Assembly: GCA_965243385.1 (NCBI GenBank)
Contig: CBDEUV010000002.1
Coordinates: forward strand, 3,968,001-4,032,000
Reading direction: 5' to 3'
Origin: JANSYA01 sp965243385
GTDB taxonomy: Bacteria > Spirochaetota > Leptospiria > Leptospirales > Leptonemataceae
Length of the DNA: 64,000 nt
Shown here: positions 13,749 through 20,924 of the stretch, piece after piece
Layout: the number at the start of each line of letters is the position of its first letter
How positions within the stretch are numbered: position 1 is the first letter of the stretch
Notes under the pieces: generated by a model
The model's input: the letters and a program-made list of their open reading frames with translations, nothing else
What the model was told of the DNA's origin: nothing
Database searches by the model: none
Made by a program: the position numbers and the translations under genes

Positions 13749-16562
13749 TTAGGTTCCCACTTGGATGGTTCCCTTCCAAGCCTCTGCAAGGGGAGATAGG
13801 TTTTCTCCGAACTGGTCGAAGTTGAATTCGCCCCAGTCTAAGTATAACACTATGAAACCAAAAGACTGTGACTCGCCCAATTCGGCTGATATTTTGCCAA
13901 TATGAATGCTGAATTCGGGAGGAATGCCCTGCTTGAGCATCACCCAATCTGAGTTTTCCCATTCTTTGATAAGATCGGCCCAGTAGGTTTTTGGCACGTT
14001 GCCGAGGCTTACTATTTCTGGTATATTCCTTTTTTGTAGGAGGATTCGTCGACCTACTATAGGAAGGCATTCTGCTAAAGTGTGTCTTGTTGGGTATCCA
14101 GTGTTAAAACCAAGATGTTCTCTTACAAATTGTGTTCTACTTCCTTTGGTATCGGATACACCGTCTGAAAGAAGATAGTGTTCGGTCTCTTTCATGAGTG
14201 TGTGCGATGTGTATGCACCTCTGTCCGCGGAAAGCAGTGCCGGGTCGACAAGAATATAGGCAGGTTTAAGATCTGAAATTATTTGGAGGTCAACTGGATA
14301 TAGTTTGTTGTTGCTGATTAGAAAAGGGGCTGTGTCTTTGTAGGAAGCAGAGTGCTTTGTTAGGCCAGGTATATTCGGATTGTTCATGAGGCTGAGGAAG
14401 CTATTCGTGCGTTCTACGCGCTCGGTTCGGAAAATTGAATCGATACCTCGTACAATGTACTCTGCGACGCTTTTTCTTAGTTCGTCCCGGAATGGGAGCT
14501 TTCCGGAAAGTTTGCTTCGCTGCAGGTTTATTGGTAGTCTTCCGTCGGGATCAAAAACTACCATGCTTGGTGTCTCTACTTCGATGATGTTTAGTGGGGG
14601 AGAAATCTCCAGTTTGAGGGAGAGATAGTGTTCGTATATTCGAATGCCATTGCAAATTAGGAAGTTCCGGTCGTTGAATCTGCGTTTGGTGCTGTATTCG
14701 AAGCTCCAGATTACGTCATCGAATCCTGCAGCTTGAATTCTTATCCATTTTGTGCCGGATATGTCTGCGTTGCACTCTGGCACAGTCGTTTGCTGCGTCA
14801 AAGTAGCGCTGGTAGATTCGCGTATCGTTCTGGTGACCTTTGGCTCTGATAAACAATACCAATCCCATGCGTACTTATCGGTTTGGAGCTCTCCGAAGGT
14901 TTCTTCATCTATTTCGATTGATATCTGAGTGCCGACTCGAAAATCGCAGTGCGTAACGATGATGTCTTTACCGCCCTTTTCGCAGGTAAAGCTGATGCCT
15001 CGGTCTCTTGGGCTTTTCGCGTGTCGAGTCTTTACATGTATCCTGTTCCCAAGTAGAAATGCGGCGAGTAGGCCGACTCCGAAGCGGCCAGTTCGATGAA
15101 TGTTTGCATGCCCATCCGTTTCATGATTTCTCTTCCATACGTCACTGTTCCTGAACGAGGCTCCAATATTCAGAAAGTAGTTTTCTATCGTGTCCAGGGT
15201 CATTCCGATTCCAAAGTCTTCAACCAGAACGGCACATCCTGATTCCTTGTTATTAGAGATCGTGACTGTGATTTCATCTGCTGGCGGCGGCGAATCGCTG
15301 AGTACATTTTTAGCTATAAGATTACGCCTTTCGATGCATGCGTCGACCGCATTCTGGATGAGTTCTCTGATGCCTATTGCTGGATCGTTACCGTATAGAG
15401 GGGCTACTAAGAGATCCATTATTTCTGAGTGTGCGGTGCGAAATCGCAGGACTTTCGGGATATAGGCAGGCGATTTCGATTTTACGAATAGATCAATGTT
15501 GTCAAGAGATGAGCGTATTCGTCGCACCGCGATTCCCAAGTCCTGTAAGGGTTGGACTCGACCGTAGAGCTCTCCCAGGACAGACCAAGATATGTCTAGT
15601 TCCCTTTGTATGTCTTGGAACAGATGTCGAAGGGACTCAAAAACTACTGGATCAGCGGGCTCTGCGTCGATATAGAGTGCTTCCGGATCATCATGGGCCT
15701 GATTTATTTCAAGAATTGAGTGATGTTTTTTCCATTCGCCTCTTGAGATTGGGCTGACTAGGGCTTTGACTTTGAGCAAATCTTTGTTGGCTCGTTGAGA
15801 ATGGATCTGAATATAGTCTGCGATTCGAAGTGCAATCATGATGAAAGGGGTGTGAATGTTTAAATGAACTCGGCGCTTGTTTCGATCAAAGCAGTCAACT
15901 GCAAGTCTCAGGTCCATGTTGTGAGACCTGGCAATAAAGCCGAATAGATCTAAATGCTCTGGTGAGAACGGGTTCAGACGTAGTCTTTCTTCTTCTGGGC
16001 CGGGGATACCGTTTATTGCAATCTCATGTGCAAGTCTCGCGTGGTGGCGCCGGACAAATTCGCCAATCAATAACCTATCTCTCTTCGTTAAGTCGAGAGG
16101 GCTTGGCGGAATGTTTCGCACTGGTTGAGTGTCGCCGAAAATCTTTGTTAGCTGATTCGCGCTGAATCTTTTGGCCTCTGCTAAGTAGTCTTGCCAGAGG
16201 TTTTCCCACAATGGGTCGTTTTGAAGATAGCGAGATTGGATCGGTTCATATTGACCCTCTATTAAGGAGTAGAACCCATCTTCAGAAAGATGCATCGAAC
16301 AATCGTGGAGCAATACTGAGATAACCAATGCCGAGGCATCGTCTGGCGTTAAATGCTTCCAACTACTGTCAGAAATTAGGCTGTCGGCGCTCGCTAGGAC
16401 TTCATTTAGGTGGGTCGGTCCGTGGTCTGTGTAGTCTGGGAAGAAGACTGTGCTGTTGTCTTCTATCCATGTAGAGAAATTTGCAAGGCTGCCGAGGGTG
16501 AAGCCTGAATGGCTCTGGCTTTTGTTTAATAAGTCGTTTATGCGCTCTGGGATTGATATCAC
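13749..16562 (-). CDS. HD-domain plus Hsp90-like (GHKL) ATPase, candidate defence protein
   Basis: A 937-aa soluble protein. The N-terminus has an HD-type metal phosphohydrolase signature (DYTDHGPTHL, about residue 45; LLHDCSMHL, about residue 107). The middle has an Hsp90-like ATPase domain: N-box ELIQNAVDA (about 398), DFGIGM (about 454) and GRFGVGLLAAF (about 491). The C-terminal 350 residues match nothing I know. The gene is more AT-rich and uses different codons from its neighbours, a sign of recent transfer. It directly abuts the truncated recombinase and is divergent from the intact one. Large HD/GHKL proteins of this kind occur in bacterial defence islands, which supports but does not prove a defence role. 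Confidence 0.75.
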   Translation of the reverse strand: MISIPERINDLLNKSQSHSGFTLGSLANFSTWIEDNSTVFFPDYTDHGPTHLNEVLASADSLISDSSWKHLTPDDASALVISVLLHDCSMHLSEDGFYSLIEGQYEPIQSRYLQNDPLWENLWQDYLAEAKRFSANQLTKIFGDTQPVRNIPPSPLDLTKRDRLLIGEFVRRHHARLAHEIAINGIPGPEEERLRLNPFSPEHLDLFGFIARSHNMDLRLAVDCFDRNKRRVHLNIHTPFIMIALRIADYIQIHSQRANKDLLKVKALVSPISRGEWKKHHSILEINQAHDDPEALYIDAEPADPVVFESLRHLFQDIQRELDISWSVLGELYGRVQPLQDLGIAVRRIRSSLDNIDLFVKSKSPAYIPKVLRFRTAHSEIMDLLVAPLYGNDPAIGIRELIQNAVDACIERRNLIAKNVLSDSPPPADEITVTISNNKESGCAVLVEDFGIGMTLDTIENYFLNIGASFRNSDVWKRNHETDGHANIHRTGRFGVGLLAAFLLGNRIHVKTRHAKSPRDRGISFTCEKGGKDIIVTHCDFRVGTQISIEIDEETFGELQTDKYAWDWYCLSEPKVTRTIRESTSATLTQQTTVPECNADISGTKWIRIQAAGFDDVIWSFEYSTKRRFNDRNFLICNGIRIYEHYLSLKLEISPPLNIIEVETPSMVVFDPDGRLPINLQRSKLSGKLPFRDELRKSVAEYIVRGIDSIFRTERVERTNSFLSLMNNPNIPGLTKHSASYKDTAPFLISNNKLYPVDLQIISDLKPAYILVDPALLSADRGAYTSHTLMKETEHYLLSDGVSDTKGSRTQFVREHLGFNTGYPTRHTLAECLPIVGRRILLQKRNIPEIVSLGNVPKTYWADLIKEWENSDWVMLKQGIPPEFSIHIGKISAELGESQSFGFIVLYLDWGEFNFDQFGENLSPLAEAWKGTIQVGT

Positions 16563-16741
16563 AAAATCTTATCCTTTTTGCCTCTGTCGAAATGCTTGTC
16601 AGGATCTACAGGGGAACTTTTTGACCGACAGCCCGCATTTGGGCATCAGTAGGATTCCCTGTCCCCCAGTCAGGTGACAGTCAATCTCAAAAAATCACTA
16701 AATCCAATTGCCAAAAACCAACCCCGGCGTACACTATTTCC

Positions 16742-18568
16742 ATGCGCCCAAAAACCCTGACCGCTCGAACCCAAGCCGAAATCCTTGAAAAAATCCAATG
16801 CAGCGTCGCTGCCTCCCGCGAATCTGGCCGACCCTGCGCGTTCACCGTCGATCGCGTCTCCAGCGCGAGCCAGGAAGACGGCACGAGCCTCGCATATCAG
16901 AACGAAATGGGCATGTCCACCGCCTCCCGCGACGGTTGCGAAGTAGTCTACAACTTCCAGTTCATAGAAAGCGCGTCCAAAGCCGAGCGCCCCTGGTTCC
17001 AGTTCATGTTACAGTGTGCACGAACCTTTTTCGAGCCCGGCGACCGTATCTATTTCAAAGACGCCACCCGCGCGGCGCGAAACCTACCGGACATCAACCG
17101 TATTGACGAAACGCGCCGCGCGGGCATCGCTTTTGTATTCTATGCGCTCGGCATCACGCTCGACGAAAAGACACATCCTTCTATAGTAATGTCCTATCTC
17201 GTGCAGGGAGTCATCGGCAAACACGAGACCGACAATCTCGGCTGGCGCATTAGCGAAGGCCATCAGAAGAAACTGGCGTGGCGCATCAAGCCGGGCTCAG
17301 CGCCGTGGGGTTTCCTATACGATCGTCACAAGAAGATCTACGAAATCGATCCGCGCCACGAAAAGACCCTCCGCTACATCTTCGATACTTTCGACCACGG
17401 CGACTACACGCTGCCAGAATTCGTCGAACACCTGAACAAACGCGAAATCCGAAATCAATCCGGCAAGACGTGGACGAAAGGCAACCTTTACAAGTTGCTG
17501 ACTCAGCGCTACGAATACCACGGCGAATTTCAATGGCGCGGCAAGATCTATCGGAGTCATTTCGACGATCACGGCAAAAACGTTCACCCGCTCGGCCTCG
17601 AACCGCAAACTTATTACGACCGCAATCGCTGGCTCAAACGCAAAAAGAAAATTGCAACGCAAGCCGTCGGCTTAAAGAAACAATCCCACCCTGCGATCTA
17701 CGCCAGATTCCTTCGCTGCGCGAACTGCCCGGACGATCGCAACCTGTTCACCCCCGATCATCAAAAAGGCAAAAGCGGGCGGGGCAACTACGTATATTAC
17801 AAACACCGTTGCGTTGGCTCCAAGCAAACGCGCTATATCTCCGAACCCGAGCTATTGCAGATGATCGAAACGGCCATCCACGAGTTCCGCTTCGACGGGG
17901 ATTTTGTGACGCGAATCCGCCGTCTCTTCGAAGGCCCGCAGAATCAGCAGGAAAAGAACTACAAATCAGACCAGAAATACATACGATTGAAAGTCGAAAG
18001 CCTTGAACTACAAATACGCCGCCTGTATCGTCAGTACGCAACAGAATCGGGCGGCGCGGGCAAGCGGGTTTTGGATGCAATACGCGAATTGCAGGCTGAA
18101 ATAGAAACCCTGGAACTACAACGCGAAAGCCTCCGGGCCGACGATTTTCGCCTGAATGACTCTATAATAGAAGCCATCGACACACTGCGATCCGTCCCGG
18201 AAAAATTTCTGGCGGCGCGGGGTCCGGCGGCGAAGGCCGGGATACTTCAGAAACTTGGGCGAGCGGTCTATGTGGACGGCGACGCCGCGATTTTCGACTG
18301 GCGCGAACCCTTCTCGTTCCTGGCGGACGATGGGATTTTTCTGGCGCTCACACCGCCCCGGAATCGCGGCAAAGGCTGGAAATCCGGAGGTTTGATTCGT
18401 GCGGTTCGGCAACCGAGTCCGAACAACCGCCCCTTCAGCCACCCCGAGCACATCGCGGGAGGTGAACAGACGTTACGTTGTTCGAAGTCGTTTCTTTCTG
18501 CGGAGAAGGGGGGATTCGAACCCCCGGTAGGTTTGACCCTACACTTGCTTTCCAAGCAAGCACCTTAA
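16742..18568 (+). CDS. Large serine recombinase of the island
   Basis: A 608-aa frame. N-terminal resolvase domain (about 30-185) with catalytic serine in VDRVSSASQEDGTS and the arginine-rich DATRAARN; recombinase domain (about 190-300; KPGSAPWGFLYD); zinc ribbon (RCANC ... HRC, about 325-360); then a coiled coil (about 395-470). The last residues after SAE are read from the tRNA-Ser gene, because attR (18501) lies inside the frame. The natural C-terminus is at the left end of the island. ATG at 16742 is the first start after a 180-bp gap to the divergent ATPase. It catalyses integration and excision; whether the hybrid C-terminus alters activity is open. Confidence 0.9.
   Translation: MRPKTLTARTQAEILEKIQCSVAASRESGRPCAFTVDRVSSASQEDGTSLAYQNEMGMSTASRDGCEVVYNFQFIESASKAERPWFQFMLQCARTFFEPGDRIYFKDATRAARNLPDINRIDETRRAGIAFVFYALGITLDEKTHPSIVMSYLVQGVIGKHETDNLGWRISEGHQKKLAWRIKPGSAPWGFLYDRHKKIYEIDPRHEKTLRYIFDTFDHGDYTLPEFVEHLNKREIRNQSGKTWTKGNLYKLLTQRYEYHGEFQWRGKIYRSHFDDHGKNVHPLGLEPQTYYDRNRWLKRKKKIATQAVGLKKQSHPAIYARFLRCANCPDDRNLFTPDHQKGKSGRGNYVYYKHRCVGSKQTRYISEPELLQMIETAIHEFRFDGDFVTRIRRLFEGPQNQQEKNYKSDQKYIRLKVESLELQIRRLYRQYATESGGAGKRVLDAIRELQAEIETLELQRESLRADDFRLNDSIIEAIDTLRSVPEKFLAARGPAAKAGILQKLGRAVYVDGDAAIFDWREPFSFLADDGIFLALTPPRNRGKGWKSGGLIRAVRQPSPNNRPFSHPEHIAGGEQTLRCSKSFLSAEKGGFEPPVGLTLHLLSKQAP
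18496..18511. other. attR
   Basis: The right junction reads element TTCTG, core CGGAGA, then chromosomal AGGGG, which is the 3' acceptor strand and T-arm of tRNA-Ser read on the plus strand. The core covers the discriminator and most of the acceptor 3' strand. Confidence 0.85.
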
Positions 18569-18587
18569 GCCACTCGGACACCTCTCC
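18501..18587 (-). tRNA. tRNA-Ser(GGA), chromosomal integration target
   Basis: Class II tRNA: acceptor GGAGAGG/CTTCTCC, anticodon loop TTGGAAA on CTTGC/GCAAG, long variable arm, T-stem GGGGG/CCCCC, discriminator G. The gene stays complete because the element core supplies its last bases. Confidence 0.92.
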
Positions 18588-18791
18588 ATTCGAGACCATC
18601 GTCGCAGGCTCGATCGGAGCCCAATCAACGAAGACCCGAGCAGGATTTTTGGCCGGGCGCACCGGTCAAGCGATTCCCTGATAGCCTGGAATCAGCGGTC
18701 AATCTCCTGAAATCAGCTGGACGGCACGGGACCCGGCCGAAGGCGAATCGTTCCCTTCGGAGGGCGACTCCGCCGCCCCGGTTTGCCCCAA

Positions 18792-19865
18792 TTACTCCGA
18801 CCCGCGTTTGCGTACGCCGGTCATCAGATACATTCGCATCTTCGTGGTTTTCCCGCGAACCGGCCGCTCTCCCCGGTCGCGAAACGCGAAGCGATGTCTC
18901 ATTTTCTCCCAGGCCGCTCTGGAAACGTTGATCCCCCCGGCCAGGCCGGCCGACTCCATCCGCGAGGCGATATTCACCGTGTCTCCCCATACATCGTAAG
19001 TGTACTTCCACTGGCCGACGATCCCCGCGACCACCGGACCGCAGTGAATACCGATGCGCAGCTTCCATTGCGAGAAGCGGCGGCGCATAATGCGCTGCAT
19101 GTCCACTGCGCAGCGCCCGACTGCGACGGCGGCGTTCGCTTCTCCGCGCAGTCCGCCCGCGCACATATAGGCGTCGCCGATGGTCTTGATCTTTTCCAGG
19201 CCGTGTGCGCGCGCCGCTTCATCAAAAGCGGAAAAGAGTTCGTGCAGCCTGTCGACCAGCTTCTGCGGCGTCGAGCTTTCAGCGATACCAGTGAAGCAAT
19301 GTAAATCGGCGAAGAGCACTGTGGTTTCGGGCAGATAACGCGGCGCGTATTTCCCGCTCGCCTTGAGTTCCTCGATCGCGTCCAGCGGCAGAATATTTTC
19401 GAGCAATCGGTTATTGCGCTCCATCTCGTCTGACAGCATACGATTCTGCTTCGCGATGGTTTCTTCGGCCGCCCTGCGTCGCGTAATATCGCGAATGATC
19501 GCGCTGAAATAGTGCCGGCCTTCGTGAATCGACATGCCCAGAGTCAGTTCGACCGGAAATTCGCCGCCGCCCTTTTCGATTGCGTGGACTTCGATTGCGC
19601 GTCCCAGCACTCGCGGGGCTCCGTCGGCGCTCAGTCTGCGCATACCGGCGATATGAGAGTCGCGGTAACGTTGCGGGATCAAAATCGTAAGATCGCGATC
19701 CAGCACTTCGGCCTCTTCGTATCCGAAGAGTCGCTGCGCGCCGGGATTCCAGGAGCGGATGCGTCCGGATTCATCCGAGGTGATGATGGCATCGGATTCG
19801 GTCTGAACGATACTGCTCAAGCGCAGCTGCAATTCTTCCGTCGCCAGCCGGCGCGGAGCGTTCAT
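18792..19865 (-). CDS. PAS-domain adenylate cyclase (class III)
   Basis: A 357-aa cytosolic protein. PAS domain (about 15-125; SDESGRIRSWNPGAQRLFGYE), a short coiled coil, then a class III cyclase domain (about 165-335). Metal-binding aspartates are in VLFADLHCF and TIGDAYM; the transition-state Asn/Arg are in WGDTVNIASRME. Lys in EKIKTIG with Asp in YDVWGD fits ATP rather than GTP. Its ATG (19865) overlaps the stop of the NsrR-type gene, so NO or redox sensing and cAMP production are in one operon. Confidence 0.88.
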   Translation of the reverse strand: MNAPRRLATEELQLRLSSIVQTESDAIITSDESGRIRSWNPGAQRLFGYEEAEVLDRDLTILIPQRYRDSHIAGMRRLSADGAPRVLGRAIEVHAIEKGGGEFPVELTLGMSIHEGRHYFSAIIRDITRRRAAEETIAKQNRMLSDEMERNNRLLENILPLDAIEELKASGKYAPRYLPETTVLFADLHCFTGIAESSTPQKLVDRLHELFSAFDEAARAHGLEKIKTIGDAYMCAGGLRGEANAAVAVGRCAVDMQRIMRRRFSQWKLRIGIHCGPVVAGIVGQWKYTYDVWGDTVNIASRMESAGLAGGINVSRAAWEKMRHRFAFRDRGERPVRGKTTKMRMYLMTGVRKRGSE

Positions 19866-20311
19866 ATCCGCAACCCCAGATCTCGCGCGAGCGCTGTTTT
19901 GGGCGCCAGTAGATCTGCGAGCGTCCAGTCGTCCAGAACGGCGAAGAACGCTTCCAGGGCCGTATGCAACGCGCCCTGCAGGACGCAGCTTCCAGCGATA
20001 CGGCAATTGCCGCGCGAAGCGTTCTCCGGCTGCTGAAAGCATTCGACGAGATCGAGATTTTGCTCGGTTTGCCGCACCAGCTCTCCCAGGCGGATATCTT
20101 CGGGTCGCGACTTCAATCGCAGGCCGCCGCCGTGCCCGCGAATATTTTCCAGAAGATCGCATTCGCCCAAAAAATGTACGACCTTCGTCAGATGGCTGCG
20201 CGAAATTCCGTAGGCGCCGGCGATTTCGTCGATGGTGCTCAACTGCGAACCGCGGACTCCCGCGTACATCAGCGTTCGCAAAGCGTAGTCTGAAAAAGTA
20301 GTAAGCTGAAT
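19862..20311 (-). CDS. nsrR: Rrf2-family regulator, NsrR-like
   Basis: About 149 aa. The frame carries the NsrR start signature QLTTFSDYALRTLMYAG directly after an ATT codon at 20311, so ATT is the probable start; the next start-like codon (TTG at 20281) would remove the first part of the HTH. Winged HTH with AGAYGISRSHLTKVV. Three cysteines (C in ECFQQPE, NCRIA, GSC) can bind an Fe-S cluster that senses nitric oxide. It sits between a truncated haemoglobin gene and an adenylate cyclase. Palindromes upstream of the haemoglobin gene resemble NsrR operators. Confidence 0.82.
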   Translation of the reverse strand: MQLTTFSDYALRTLMYAGVRGSQLSTIDEIAGAYGISRSHLTKVVHFLGECDLLENIRGHGGGLRLKSRPEDIRLGELVRQTEQNLDLVECFQQPENASRGNCRIAGSCVLQGALHTALEAFFAVLDDWTLADLLAPKTALARDLGLRI

Positions 20312-20323
20312 GCAAGACCGCCT

Positions 20324-20728
20324 TTACGCGCTGTCCGTTGCCGTTCTTTTCAACTGCAGTCTACGACTCATGCCGGCCGCCATGCCCATCGCCTGAAGGG
20401 ACGCGCGTTCGGCGGCGTCGGGCGGCAGCGTCCGGCGCGCGATTCCGGCGAATATCGCCAGCCAGCGTTCGAAGTGGTTTTCAGTCAGACCTGGAATGGC
20501 GGCATGGGTTGCCAGAGGGGAACCCTTGTAGCGGGACACACCGAGTAGTACGGTTTCCCAGAAACCATACATCTTTTGCAGATGCGGTCCCCACCCATCC
20601 GAGATGTGAGTTTCGAAAACCGGACCCAACAAATCGTCGGCCCGTACGCGTTCGTAGAATTGATCGACCAGTTCGCGAATCGCTTCGGGCGAAACGGAGT
20701 CTTTGCGTTCCTGTGTTGCCTGGGTCAT
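20324..20728 (-). CDS. Group III truncated haemoglobin
   Basis: A 134-aa globin. LVDQFYERVRADDLLGPVF and KMYGFWETVLLG are typical of bacterial group III truncated globins. The proximal haem ligand is expected in the TENHFERWLAIF helix. Such globins bind O2 or NO and are often under NsrR control; the next gene 12 bp downstream is NsrR-like. Cytosolic. Confidence 0.85.
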   Translation of the reverse strand: MTQATQERKDSVSPEAIRELVDQFYERVRADDLLGPVFETHISDGWGPHLQKMYGFWETVLLGVSRYKGSPLATHAAIPGLTENHFERWLAIFAGIARRTLPPDAAERASLQAMGMAAGMSRRLQLKRTATDSA

Positions 20729-20801
20729 ATGTATCTCTCATGGTAAACATATATATCATATGCATCTCTGGCAAACATTTATTTCAGATGAATCTTTAGC
20801 T
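20729..20801 (-). promoter_or_regulatory. NsrR-type operators upstream of the haemoglobin operon
   Basis: On the minus strand, AAGATTCATCTGAAATAAATG (20776-20796) closely fits the known NsrR half-site pair AAGATGYATTT / AATRCATCTT. A partial direct repeat with AGAGATGCATATG and AGAGATACATATG follows, ending at the start codon. Autoregulation of the operon by the Rrf2 protein is inferred. Confidence 0.65.
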
Positions 20802-20924
20802 GTCGCGCAAATCCAGCGGGGTCCGCGGTATGCAAGTTTGGGCGGGACCGATCCGTCCGGGGCGCTCTGGGCGCGCTTGCTTTGTGATAGACGGTTTCGG
20901 ATTTCCCGTCCATCATGAGCGGGC

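Larger units (their letters stand above)
6354..18506. mobile_element. Serine-recombinase genomic island carrying divergent tRNA arrays
   Basis: The element is bounded by two direct copies of CGGAGA, at 6354-6359 (attL) and 18501-18506 (attR). The attR copy lies in the 3' end of tRNA-Ser(GGA). A recombinase gene runs up to attR and its missing 3' codons lie just inside attL, as expected for integration of a circle through an attP inside the gene. An internal unsplit attP at 13047-13052 confirms the attP sequence on both sides of the core. Cargo: two tRNA arrays, inverted repeats, two small genes per arm, a truncated recombinase copy and a large HD/Hsp90-like ATPase. Confidence 0.9.

Noticed and set aside
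6354..18506. CRISPR array or diversity-generating retroelement in the island
   Set aside because: No regular repeat-spacer pattern and no reverse transcriptase; the repeated units are tRNA genes.
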